DNA of 64,000 nucleotides from Carettochelys insculpta (taxonomy: Eukaryota > Chordata > Testudines > Carettochelyidae): contig NC_134147.1 in the NCBI RefSeq assembly GCF_033958435.1, positions 45,626,001 to 45,690,000 on the forward strand, given 5' to 3'. The notes under the pieces are model-generated. The model had not been told where the DNA came from. It made no database searches and saw nothing but the letters and a program-made list of their open reading frames with translations. Below are positions 50,546-62,900 of this stretch, piece after piece (position 1 is the first letter of the stretch; every line of letters begins with the position of its first letter). Made by a program: the position numbers and the translations under genes.

Positions 50546-51262
50546 CCTTAAATAACACTCCATAAGAGACTTGGAGGGCTCTCATGCTCTGTATAGTTCC
50601 ACATTCTAGCCATACACAAAAGTGTAGAAACTCCACACAAGTTTGAACTTGTCCTTTCCTTCTCATTCTTCCAAGGAGGTCAGAGTTTTTCCTCCCACCT
50701 CCTGCGTTTAGAGGGCAGGAGCTTATACCCACCAACTCCTCCTCTATGATCTTTTAGAGCCCATCCATTTCACAGCCCTCTTGGTCCACCCTCACCCTAC
50801 CTAGTAGCTGAAGCCTTTGGCCTCTGCAGTGCCACCCAGACTTGTTGGCAGAAGGGTTTTCACACAGCTTTTGCTGCCATTGGATCCCCATATCACTAAG
50901 ATAGCTTTAAAAAAGGAAAAAAAAAAAGCATTTGAGGGTTGTTCCAAAGTGCGAAGGAGGGAACCCAGACAAACTGCCGCATATTTCTTCCACTGTATCT
51001 AGATGAACGGATCCTCCTACTCAGGCAACTAGGGGAAAGAGGGAAAAATGCCAGAGCCCAAATCCATCCTTGCATTTCAGCTGCTCTCTGCTGATGGCAG
51101 AAGTAAGGAGCTGGGGCCAATCGCTTTATTTTTTTAAACCTGTGTATTAATGTATGTTCTGTGGCTGGGCTGTCACACTCGTTGGATAGTACAATACATG
51201 CCACTTAAGTCATAAAAAAGCAGAAATGGGTCCTTCATGTGCATGTGATGTTTTACCCTCAG

Positions 51263-51835
51263 GTGCTTTGGATATAGATCCAGATCTGGATGAAATCTTT
51301 TGAATTCTAACAAATCAAGTATTGCATTTTCAAAATGGTTTTGGTTTGCTGGGGGTGGGGTTCTTTTATTTTGTTTGTTTTGTTACCTGCAGAAAGGTAA
51401 GCATCATTTGTTAAGCACTTTATTCTTGTGCATTTAACTATATGCCTTGCAGATATTTTTTCTTGCTTATTGTAGTGCAAAGTTCTTGGCAAATGAAGCA
51501 CTTGCAAGAAAGTAAATGTTAAAGCAGCTTCACTAGAAGTTGTTTTGTTATTGCTTTCATGGAGAGAGTAAGCTCCTTAAAGATAAAGAACTGTTTTCTG
51601 TTATACACACAAGTACACTCACAAATCCAACACTCCAGTCTTGTTATGTAGTTCTCTGTTAAACAGAAACTTGAGAATAGCACATTTTGCAATGGGGAAA
51701 CTTGGGAGCAATACTGAATTTGTTTGGTTCCCACCTAACTTGACTTAGCAAATATAAACTTTGTTCATTACTCAACTTGTCTTCCAACTGTCTAGCAGCA
51801 CTTGACTTTGAAATAAACACCCTCAGCAAGGGCGG
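51263..51835 (+). other. CADPS: Candidate alternative terminal exon of CADPS
   Basis: An acceptor-like GATGTTTTACCCTCAG ends at 51262. Joined to the phase-1 end of the exon at 49040, the following 41 bases stay open and encode C-ALDIDPDLDEIF and then TGA at 51301-51303. An AATAAA poly(A) signal lies at 51812-51817, followed by a GT/T-rich stretch (AGTGTATTTTATGT). Such a form would end just after the PH domain and lack the MUN region. All parts could occur by chance. No such isoform is known to me, and the end position is only a guess from the poly(A) signal. Confidence 0.25.
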
Positions 51836-52620
51836 AGTGTATTTTATGTACAACATAAAGATTTGAAAAAACAATAGATCCTGCTATTCATTAATTTGTA
51901 TACAGCTCTACGGTCCCTTTTGCATGGGTGAAACAACACCTTTTAGATTGAGAATTTCTTTTTGTTGTTGTTTTTGCTACAATTTAAAAGAAAATAATCC
52001 ACAAACACAAAACTATACTTCTTCTCAAATATTTGTATTTATCAAAGAAAAGTCCCAAAGCCATTCTTGTTCACCACTGAAATGATGTACAGTACTGTAG
52101 TTAACAATGCTGCCAAGATGCATTACACCCTTTGGCAATATATTAAGCTTCATAAAAGTGGCCACTTGTGTGGAAGCACCAGTCTTTGTCCATTCTGTGT
52201 TAGTAGTACATTAAACAAAAAAACAAACATACTCAGCTTTCATTTTTTTTTTTAAAACTTTCTTTTAACGTGAAAAGATTGGTCAGTAATTGTTTTACAT
52301 ATCACTCGTGATAATACTTCATTTTTAATGTGTGTTTATATTTAATGGCTGTTAACCACATCATGTAGCAAGAGTTGGCTGTTTTGAGAATTGTATTTGT
52401 TCCACCATAATATATGATTAGGTTTATTGAGCTTCATAAGAAATTTTCAGCTGTAAGTGTTGTTGTTTTGGGGGATTTTTTTTTAAAGTTTTCTTTTACA
52501 TTCATTGCTTGAACCCAAGTACTGTAGCTGCTAGGTTAGGGTTCCTGTCTGCTTTCCTGAGCCTTGTTGCTAGTCTTTATGTTATTCTGGTTTGTTCCTT
52601 CTTACCCTGCTAACTTCTAG

Positions 52621-52632
52621 CTGGACTCAAGG
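52621..52632 (+). CDS. CADPS: CADPS 12-nt microexon
   Basis: The 12 bases CTGGACTCAAGG sit between an acceptor (TTCTTACCCTGCTAACTTCTAG, split here as TTCTTACCCTGC and TAACTTCTAG) and the strong donor GTAAGTG. Placed between the neighbouring exons they keep the frame: T|CT GGA CTC AAG G|AT gives FSGLKDADR in place of FYADR. I recall SGLK-type insertions at this point in CADPS, and a similar one in CADPS2, which supports it; this recollection is not verified here. A UGC about 13 nt before the exon in a pyrimidine-rich tract is the signature of neuronal microexons driven by SRRM4 (nSR100). It alters the linker between the PH domain and the MUN-side region. It is too short for ORF-based detection. 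Confidence 0.8.
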
Positions 52633-55600
52633 GTAAGTGCTTCCCTGTAGCTAGCACAGCTCAGATAATCAGACTAGATTATCTGACATATGCAATGTGC
52701 TTATTTTTCACTTAAATCTTTCTCATGTTTAGATTTTGTAGTAAAACGTTCCATATTATTTTCCTGAATTTAGGTTTGAAATGTAAGTTTCCATACTGAA
52801 ATTAGGATGCATGTGATGTTTGCATAATTGCCTTCTCTCCCTGGCTTTCACATTGGCATCAAGTGATACTTTTAGAAAAGCCAATCATTAACATTTCCTA
52901 TTTTTCATTCCAAGATGTAAATATTAATTAACATCACAATAAAACTGTAAATAATACCTTTCTTTTGTTTCATGGAATTTACATCTAGTTGACTGCTTAA
53001 TGCCTGAAAACAGATCATTTTGCACTCTGACAATCTATCGTTTGTTTTTGTTTTTTTCGTTCCAATTGTTAGCATGGTGTAGTGCACCAGCAGTGTGGGG
53101 GTAACCATGGACACCTCAGAGAATAGAAAGGTAGGGCAGTAAACCTGAAGGGGCCTAACTGAGTGAGATAAGATGTAGTGCTTCAAGGAAAAAAAAAACC
53201 AAAACAGCGGCACTCCTAACGCATCCAAGGCTGAGTCTTCTTGATTTGACCGTTTCTGATCCTTTAAAATCAAGAGTGGATTATTCTGAAAGCAAACTAA
53301 AAAACTTTGTTCACTATACACATATTTCCAGGCAGGAAAGGCAATCCACTGTGCCTTAAAATAGTTTAGTCACAGTAGGGATTCTTTCTATTCCCAAAAC
53401 CAAAGGTACATGAATGTTTAGCATGTGATCTCAAATGTCATTTTTATGCCAAGGAGATGCTTTTTTTAAACCTAATAAATTAATAAAATTGCTATAGGAG
53501 CTTTTTATCCACTTCTAGTTATTTTCCTATAAAGATACCTATTTAAATGGACTAGTTTAAACTCGTGGAATAAATTTTTTTCCTCAGGTGTTTGTTAAGT
53601 TTTAACTACAGTATCTACGCTGTACTAATTCTTTATTCATGTTTAAACGCTGTTCCTCAAACACATGGTGAGTGCATACTTTTCTTAAGAGGGGGTAGAA
53701 GCTATTGGTCATGAGAGCTGGCAAATATGTTTTGGGAGTATTCTGAATGCAATTATGAGAAAGAGCAGGTGGTTTCTACCCTCCTGACCATTAAACAATA
53801 CTCCTTTTTTTCTTCCATAAACATACCCCCAGGTTGGAGGCAGAATTTCTTCACCTCTTCTTAGCAGATAGTAAATTTTCTTTTTCTTTTACAAAATTTG
53901 GGATGTGTGATGGGGATCCTCATCTGGCATTGCCACACAATGCAGACTTGGTGGAAATTAAGGATTTCAGCACTTTTAAAGAAAAGAAAGAATGAATGCA
54001 TTTGGGTCAGATGTGCTTTAATTGCTTATATAAAAATAGTAAAATATGTTTTCTTTTGCTGTCAACATGCAGATGCTACATTGCAGGAATGCAGTATTTA
54101 AATATTAATTCACTTTTCACATAACTCACATCAATTTAAAATAGACTATAAATCACTTTCTTGTGCCTTAAAAGCACAGAAGCTATTAAAAACAGTTGTC
54201 TGTTTCCTCATAATTACATTTGAAATATTTCAAAAACAGTTAAAAGCCCATATTTTATTCTAGAATGTTTTTCTCTAAAATCTAATTTTTATTTATTCTG
54301 TGAACCACTTGATTTATTCACACATTGTAAAGTGTAATTCACTTAATTACTGAAACTTAAATAACTTATATTTACTTTCAAGATCTAATGTAATTAATAA
54401 TTTAAAGTTAAATTCTTTACTCACTATTAAAACTTTAAAATGAAGTTGAAAATCCACTTTCATAACCACTAGAGTGAAAAGTAAAACCAAGTAAGGAAAA
54501 AGCATTATAGAATATTCTCATTATTGAAACAGCAGTAACAATACCAAAAATGAGCTCCATAACTTTAAGATATGTAGGTAGATTTATTCATCTAAGTAGA
54601 CCCCTTGCTCTCTGTGGATTAGGTGAGTAACAATACATGCAAATGTGTTTGCAGAGAGGGGCATAATCACAGTAAAGTTTGATTTATTTATTAATTGGAT
54701 TGACTTCGTATCAGTGGCCACATCATGGTATATCGCACCTAAAGCTGAAAAGGCTTTGTAACAGTCACACAAATATCGTTGCGTTGCCAGCAATTCAAAA
54801 CAATATGGTGCTGTAAGTCCCTTTTTTTAGATTGGTTTGTTTGTTTGTTTTATTAGAACACTAACAGCATGAACTAGTGTTTTCAGTTCTACAGATTGAA
54901 GCGAAACTCAATTCTTAGGCACTTTCCTTTGGTATTTTGTTAATAAGTCGTCATTCTGAGAGTCTCTGTAAATTCCCCTTAATCTATGAGACCATGAAGA
55001 AATTTAGCTTCTCCTCAAAGCGTGCAGTCAACTGTGTGGCACAACACAATGGGCCGGGAGTTTGCCTGCAGTTCTGCTTGCGCTCTCTCCCACCGTTGTG
55101 CATAGCTGAAGACGAGTTAAGTTGCTGCAAAACTTAGCACAGTAGTCTGACCATGCCAATAAAGGCTCTTCTAGAAATATCTGTAAATGAATAGCTGCCA
55201 TCAATCATTGTCATTCCTTTATTTCATGTCTCCTGATGAGGTTGACTAGTGTCATTGTTTGTTACCATCCAAACCACATCTTCATTCTTGTAATGTCAAG
55301 CAGATATGACAAGTACGCATTTTCCAGATGAGTAAGATACAAAGTCACCTTTTAATTTACAGTTTTATAAACAAATGTGTTGTAAAATTTACTGGATGTT
55401 CAGTTGCCCTTGGTATTCAAAGTCACCTCATTACTGAAAATAAATAATTTGGAGTCCGATATTCTTACAATAAATGGCTACAGATAGCCTTTTATGACAA
55501 GAATTCTTTTATGGAGCTTGTCCCCAGTTGTGAACTGCAGCAGTCCAAACAAAATCTGCCTAAATTCTTATTGCAGCAAAAGACACTTGGGGATGGGGGG

Positions 55601-58600
55601 GGGACCACAAACACAAATAGCAAGAAAGAGGTGTTTGACCTTTTTGTCTGTTGCTTTCAAATGACTGTAGTAAATAACAGAAGGACTGCCCTAATATAAC
55701 AGAGTGGAGAGGCATTTTTTTCTTCTTCCTTTTTTTTTAAATATCTATGTCATTCTGACAGTGACAGATTTTAAGACTATGACTTCAAACATATATACAA
55801 AATATGTGTTTGACAGAGAATCACAGTATGGCGAGCTAATACAGACAAGATAGACATGCCAGTTTTTTTAATGCTTCAAGTAGAATAAAATAAAATTACC
55901 ATAATAGAAATGTAATAAAAATCTCAATAATGTAAATTGGAAAGTTTAGCATAAAAGCATAGTTTTCAAGTAAGAAGGTTGATTGAGTTTGTGATGCCAG
56001 TATAACTTTACTTACAGGTTAAGATGTAAAACAACTTTTTTTTTCGGCCTGTAGCATAATTTTGTCTTGGGACCTTGGATAAAGAAGTGGTAACTAACTT
56101 GGCAAAGCACCTTGGAAAGGGATTGTAAATTACAGAAACAGTATATAACATTCCCTCTTTCTTTTGATTTAATTATCATTCTTATAAATTCAGATTCGTG
56201 TCAAAAGATCCAATGTTTGGCCACCAAAATTGATTTATTGAGTGTCGGTAAATTATTTGTAGAATTTGGGTGTGAGTTAGAGCCATTTACCTTTATTCTG
56301 TAATTTATTTAAAAGCATGTTCAAACTATGCAAATTGTTTATTTTGAAAGATGGATTTTTGTAAAAAAAAGAAAAAAATCACTGTTTTACATGCAGATAT
56401 AGTTGTTACTTTTAAATCTTGAATGCCTGTCTGAAGTCATTGGGACAATTTATTTTTGCTTTGCTTTTTCCTAGGTATGTTTTTAATATAATTGTCTTCT
56501 AACATTGAGCTTTAGATTTTTTTAAAAAACAAGATACAAAATTGAATTGCAGATTGCATGGTGCATTTATTTTGTAATGTGAAATAATTCACAAAGGGAA
56601 GGCAAGCTTAGTGTAGGGTTGTAATCATTTTATCTACTAACACAGATCCTAGAATTCTGAGCAGTAAGACCAATGCAGGATTTTTATCTGAGTTAAATGT
56701 GTGTGTGTGTATGACATGCAATAGAATCACTTGCCAGAGACCTTTCCAGTTCAAATCACATTTGATTTTCATGAAAGCATAATCTCCTCATTTCTGAATT
56801 TAGATCCAAGACAATGATTTGTGCACACCTAATCCTGCAGTCCTCCCCGCACAAAATAACTACTGAATGTGACAAATGGCTTTGTGTAGATGAGAGCTGC
56901 AGCACCGAGGCTTGATGTGAACTGCTGTCGTGAATCTTACTTTCTGTACCAGGAATTATCCCAGTCTAAATCATTTTAATGAGCAGAACTCATGCAAATT
57001 GCCCCTCTTTGGAATATCTCTTGGTCAGTCATAAAATACCATGGATGATAGTGCTTTCTCTCAGTGGTCCCTTTGAGCCAATGAGATCTTTGGGATGATA
57101 AGGATTCAAGTGGGTCCTGTACTTGGGAGTTGCATGAGGCATTGCTGTGCAAGGACTAGTTAAAGTAAAATTGCCTTTGGATTCAGTTTCCTGCAGTTCA
57201 GTGCAGTTTGGCAAGGGCCTAGTGACCACTTAACTTTGTGGGTTGCACATAGGCACCCCTGCCCACAGCTATTTGCAAACTTGTCTTTGAACAGGGAGAT
57301 CTCAAAAATCCATTAGCTTAGCTCCATTGACGTCATTGAAGCTATGAGATAAACACCAGATGAAGATCCAAAGTACGTCCTTCTTGTGAACAGAAATTGA
57401 AGTGTATCGCTGGCAGTGCGAAAGGGAGAAAATGGCCCTAATGCACAGTTAAATATTTTCTTGACAATCAGTTTAAAGTGGTTCAATAAAAAAACAGGAA
57501 AGAGGCCCTTAAAATTTGTAGTTGGGTTACTCTAGGCTAAGAAAGCATCCTCTTTGCTGAGCAACAAGATTGACAGTACACCCTGACTCATAATTGAAAA
57601 GTAATAAAATATCTGAGCAGAACTGGCAAATTAAGGCCGCCAGCCAGTTTGTCAGCTTGCAGCCCACTGGAGGAAATTTGAAAGCAACAATCTAACTATT
57701 GAAAAAGCTTGATGTAGCTGTTAAAATGGTAAAGCTCTTTTATGGGCACGAGAGGTGGAATTGAAACAGCACATACAAAACCTTTAGTAGTGTATTTGTG
57801 TTAATCAAAACGATTTTGGCCCAGAGGGACAGAAAGAATGGGGCATAATCTGTCAAAATAGATAGAAACCAGCCTATTGGCGTGTTGATGGTGTGCTACA
57901 ATGAGAGACCCAAGGTTGGGGTGCACTTTAGATCCTGTGCCTTAGGCTGGTGGAAACTAAATGTGTCATCGAGGTGATAGCTAATTCTCCATGTTGGGTA
58001 GGCTGTCCCACACCTCAGAGCCAACATACACACGCCAGCTAATCTGTTGGCAGCATCAGCGGTAAACAGAGCTACGGTTTCACTCTCCAGGCTGGATGTT
58101 TGGAGTCAGAGAGAGGGAAAAACTCACTTAGGGGTTAGGTAACAAGCAGATAGATGGGAACTAGGAATCTTTATGTTGAACAAAATTTAAAAAATGATCC
58201 CCAGTGTTATAGAACACATTCTAAACCACACGATCTGACCAGCAGATTTCCAGTCAAGAAGATTACGAGCTCCTCCTGAATTAAGTATTGCTTGCAGTTA
58301 ATTGAAATGTTACATTTTGAATCTATGTTGTCATTCTGGTGGGAACACTAGCTATATTTTTAACTAAAGAATGTCAAGAAAAATATAAAATGGCTACAGA
58401 TAGCCTTTGAGAACACGAATATGAAAGTATATATAAGTATATTGAAATATAAAAGTTGTAATACCAATGAATTCAGATATTCCTGAGACTTCTTGTAAAA
58501 GCCACTGCCCTTCATATGTTAATATGAAATATTTAAGGAATGTTGAATTTAATCAAATACTTTGTTTCCACGTAAGTCTTACTTTTGTTTTTTAAGTTGC

Positions 58601-59784
58601 ATTTTTTGTCTCTCTAGAAAAGGGCTAGAAACAAATATAAATACCAAATGATTACCAAGAAACACTAAATTTTAATTTGTGGTGGTTTGTGCTCTTTCAG
58701 CCTCCCTGATTGTTTCAAGACCACACGTTTCCCCAATGATTTGTAAATAAAGTGAGATTTAAACCCTGTTCTGTTTGTGAGGGTTTTGACAAGAACCCAC
58801 ATAGCAGGAAACTTGAGTAAATACAAAAAGAAAGTGAAAAGTGTCTGTTCATTCAGTCATTTCCCATGGAATAAAGCTACTGCCTAGGGACCCCTGCTTG
58901 GCCACACCCACACTAAATGGTTTGTTTTGTTTCCACTGGTGAAGTTAGTATAATTTTACTTATACATGTTGAGATTAATTAGTTAGCCCCAGGAGTCTGT
59001 ACCGATAGACGTCACCCACCTCAGAGAAGTGTGAAGATGTTGAAGCTATTAATTCACAAAAGACAGCAGCTTAGAATTCTCACAGAGTAAATTCCGTTTG
59101 TCTGTCGGTCTGTTGAGATGACTAACTGAATCTGCACATTACCAGTATGCTTCCTCAGTGACAACAAACTACATCTCAATTTAACTTAGCAGCAGTGCTT
59201 AAATGTGCACCTTTTCAATTGGTCAAGGTAGCATTTAAAGAATACTGTAAAAAAATCTGAGATCGGTGGAGAAAAATATTGGCATTTTGATGCAAAAATT
59301 ATAGCTGGTTTTATATCTAGAAAACCTAGTAAATTTAGAGAAATTACTAAAGACATAACTTTACTAGAATGGCAGAATCTATTATATAATTAACCTCAAA
59401 AAACTAAATAGGATTTAATTTACTTTTGCAAGCCAAAAATCTGTTAGCTTATTGTGTTTTATAAGATGCAGAATAAGTTACTGGGTTTGTGTTCTGTTTT
59501 TAAATACAGAATAAATGCACTATAATGAGCAGTTGACAAGATGTTAATTCTAAAAGCTTTGGCCTGAATGCAATACGATAGTCAAAATGTGGTGCAAGTT
59601 GACAAATGGAGGTGAAGAATATATTTTTATAGCCTTGGAAAATACAAGTTAATGGCAGTATAGGGAAGGGAATTATTTAGCTTCCATGTTTCATGGTGTA
59701 TATTTTTCTCTCTCATGTATACGTTAAATAAAATGTGCTCTATTTCTCTAAATTGTGTCTTTCTCTATATGTATAAATGAACAG
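52633..59784 (+). other. CADPS: CADPS intron after the microexon, 7.2 kb
   Basis: It is strongly AT-rich (notably 53400-54600 and 55700-56600) and nearly free of recognisable transposons. It has a (TG)n run at 56698 and unique conserved-looking sequence at about 57520-57890. It ends at TATAAATGAACAG, a weak acceptor with a poor pyrimidine tract just before the AG and a TTTCTCTAAA / CTTTCTCTATAT tract further upstream. Confidence 0.8.
56698..56710. repeat. (TG)n microsatellite, short
   Basis: Six to seven TG units within AT-rich intron. Confidence 0.85.
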
Positions 59785-59921
59785 ATGCAGATAGAGCTCA
59801 AAAGCATGGCATGGATGAATTTATCTCTTCCAACCCCTGTAACTTTGACCACGCTTCACTCTTTGAGATGGTTCAGCGCCTCACTTTGGACCACAGACTT
59901 AATGATTCATATTCTTGTCTG
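59785..59921 (+). CDS. CADPS: CADPS exon after the PH domain, with an apparent GC donor
   Basis: This is a 137-nt exon: two bases completing a split codon (Tyr without the microexon, Asp with it) and 45 codons. The peptide reads [17 protein letters not shown], then [19 protein letters not shown] and RLNDSYSCL. It matches CADPS ([13 protein letters not shown]) rather than CADPS2. It leads toward the segment before the MUN domain, which works with syntaxin and SNAREs in vesicle priming. The family continues LGWFSPGQ after this point, which puts the exon end after CTG at 59921. The intron then begins GCAAGTAT, a GC donor with otherwise perfect consensus. The GT five bases further on would add alanine codon bases and break the expected sequence. 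Confidence 0.93.
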
Positions 59922-62900
59922 GCAAGTATATCCTTTGGTCTATAGTGATATAAACACTAGGAGAAAAAGTCAGAGCAGTGCACCTGGAGAAATCTGGAAA
60001 GATGGAAGTAATTAAATTTTGACATTTGCAACGTTCCCTTATAGAATTTTATAAATTGCGGGGGGGGCGGAGGTACAGGAGAACAGGGAATCTTTATGGT
60101 CCCATCACCCTTGACAGTGGGGTTACACCGGAATACATGTGCCCCAATATTTTTCTGTACTTATGAGAAGGGGTTCCAAGCAGATAACAGATTGCTGTGT
60201 GTGAGAAAGTTACCAAATGTTGGCCATGATCCTGAAATCTATATGAAGGAGTCCTGCTGTCAGGGGCACGCATGTGAGTAAGGATTGCAGGATCTGCTGC
60301 AATGCGTTGTGACAGTAATTCTAAAAGAAAAAATATTAAGTTTGTCCAGCTATGACTCGTCTTCTTTGTCATTTGGCTGCACAGCATCCAGCCCAATGAG
60401 CCCCAGTCTTTGATTGGGGTTCCTTGTTTTTGCCTCCTACAAATTAATACTAATGTATAGGACTTGTATAATGGATTCCTAAATGACAAGTAACTTAAAA
60501 TGTTTGAAATAGTATGAGAGCCAGTGCCCTCAGACGTCAATGGGTGTCTGTCCATAGACTTGTGTGTTCTATCACCAAGGCATATGGATCTTCGGAGCTT
60601 TGTCTCACCATCTACCATCCTGTTTGAAACCTCTCCATTTAAGGAACATGCTGATGGGCCCTTTCTGGTGATTTCCACAGGGTTTGTGTCGTTACTTTTA
60701 GGTGTGGATTCACATCTGGCTGTGGAACCCAGATTGTGTTTACCTCAAAGACTAATTCACTTCGCAGAAGGATCTGTGCTGATCTTTTTAACTCTGTCAG
60801 CTACCTTTTGATGCCGTTGGCCTTAAGGTTTTCTTGGCTTTTGTGGGCATTGTTGTAGGAATAGCTCTTCAGTAGGTCTTCCTCCCCTTTCCATGCGGTT
60901 CCAGCAAGATGATGGGCAATTGCTCTTCCTCCCCAGGGACTTCAATGAGCTGGGTCTTGCAGAATTATTCTCTCATCACATGTTTTGTTCAATGTGCAGA
61001 AGTTGATCGGCACTGCTGAATGAGGCCGTGAGATGTTCTTAGCTGCAGTGTCCTAGAAAGGTGGAGGGGGAAAAAAACAGTTTTGTCCTCTTTCCAAGAA
61101 ACCAGATTGCGAAGTCTCCTGCAACAGGCATCTGTACAAAAACAACCTGGGTAGGATCAAATCTCAGACAAGACCAAAATGATGCTTGTTTGCAGAGGCA
61201 TTTGAGGAAGCAGGAGTGTTGCACGTGGCCTTTGGTGAGTGCAGCTACCCACCGTTCATCATAGGACATAGAGTTATGGCTACAGTGTCCTCTCGCAATC
61301 AAATTTCCAGGGAGGGAGCTATCTTTCATCTTCTGGCCAGGAAACAGTAGATGTTCCTCCCTGATGTTGAGCTCACAGAAGTACCCAGGCCTTTGGTATC
61401 TTCAGTGTGGACACTTGCCTTTTGATTGCAATACCCTTGAAATTTACCCAGAAGCCAGATACCTCCATTTACCCCTATGGGACATGCTCCCTTCCTGCAC
61501 CTCTTCTCCCATAATGCCCCTGCAACCATGACATCCCCATGATGCACCATGATGCCTTGGTCAAAATGGAGACTGTGTTATATCATGGAAGAGGTCTACC
61601 AGGATTCCCAGCCCACTGGAGATAGTGGGGGGATGGGAGTCTGAATTACAACTTCCATGAGTCCGTAAGGCATTTCACCACAGTCAGGTTTAATGTGAAA
61701 CCAATTTAGAACGATAGATATAAATATTCATTTTCTCAGTGCAAAACCAGAAATTTTTCAGCAGGATGATAAGTCCCACAGAGAGTTTCAGTTCAGCAGA
61801 AACATATCTTTCTATTCAAAAAAAAATTCAACCATTCATTTGGAAAATTCTTGAGCACCCTTCTCTTTAAGTGCTGCTGAATAATCACTTTACTTCCTGC
61901 TGCCCACGTAATGCCTTCAACCTGTACCCCTTCTTCTCAGGCTTCTCTTTCACGTCTTGCAATTGGAGTTGCTGAGTGTCATTAGCATGGTCAGGGGTCG
62001 AGAGTGGACACATCTCTTCAGTCATGTCATGCCCCATAACAGCAATGAAATCTGCAGGGAGACCTTCTGGCCATGTGAATGCTACATGGCTGGCCTGAGG
62101 TGTGAGGCTTAGACAGGTACTCCAGTATATGAAGCAAAAGCCCATGAGGGAGCCAGGAGCTGTCTGGGCAGTGGACAGAGGTATGTAAAAAAGCTTCCAG
62201 CTGTTCAGCAATGTTTCCTGCAAATCCTGGACCTTATGCGTGGCTGAGCAGAGAACAGCATATCCTAACACTGACAGCATCTGCTTTGTAGCTATACCGG
62301 GAGACGAGCAAGGGAAAAACTGCCACCACTGCATGCTTCTCTACCCCAGTCCCTGCTGTTTTGAGAGAGCTTTGCTTGGAAGTAAGAGCTTTTCTCCTGC
62401 CAGGTCCGTGGGGGCTCTTCCCTTCTGTTGCCAGCTTGGAGGATTCTGCTCCCCAGCCTAGTGCTGTTACAAAAGGGCACTCCATTTACAAGAGGGATTT
62501 GTCCTCCTCCTGTCGGCCACATGTCCACCTTGTTTTGGGGAAGACGACATTTTCAAACAAGTGGGACCCTCTTCAGCTCCCTGTCTGAGCTTTGATTTGG
62601 AGCTGCAAGCCAAGGGGTCAGGTTATATGGCTGTGCACTAAATCCATGTCAGGCTATTTTCTGAGTTACTGGCATTCCACCATGGACAAGGCTGCCACCT
62701 GCTACAACGCTGCATTTCTCCTTCTGTCGCATGCAGGAGCCTAGGATTCCGTCCTCAGAGAGAGAGCAAGAAGCAGCAGTGAAAGAATAAAATAGTAGTT
62801 TCCATAGCTGCAAGCCCTGAGAGGCTCATGAAGCTCCCACAGGCTCCCCATAATTCCCTGGGCCCTATCCAGTAGTGGTTTTCCCACCATAATTCTGTGG

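Larger units (their letters stand above)
49041..52620 (+). other. CADPS: CADPS intron before the microexon, 3.6 kb
   Basis: It is AT-rich, with few recognisable repeats apart from a MIR-like piece at 50418. It contains the candidate terminal exon at 51263. It ends in a long pyrimidine-rich tract leading to CTTCTAG. Confidence 0.8.

Noticed and set aside
51393..51396. A 4-nt microexon AAAG between TTACCTGCAG and GTAAGC
   Set aside because: The splice motifs are good, but four bases would shift the frame from the upstream exon and nothing in the protein family asks for it. It probably arises by chance or acts as a decoy.
52608..52614. TGCTAAC as the branch point of the microexon
   Set aside because: It lies only about 8 nt from the acceptor, too close for a normal branch point. 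The UGC in it is more likely to matter as an enhancer motif.
29999..59921. Assignment of the exons to the paralogue CADPS2
   Set aside because: Diagnostic stretches ([46 protein letters not shown]) agree with CADPS. CADPS2 differs at each of them as far as I recall.
59922..59927. Use of the GT at 59926 as the donor of the last exon
   Set aside because: It would put Ala-coding bases after SYSCL and lose the expected phase-0 join to Gly-Trp-Phe. The GC donor fits the family.
60094..60678. A 194-codon minus-strand ORF as a gene
   Set aside because: No recognisable domain, no promoter or neighbouring exon, and it lies in a CADPS intron. It is kept only as a possible transposon remnant.
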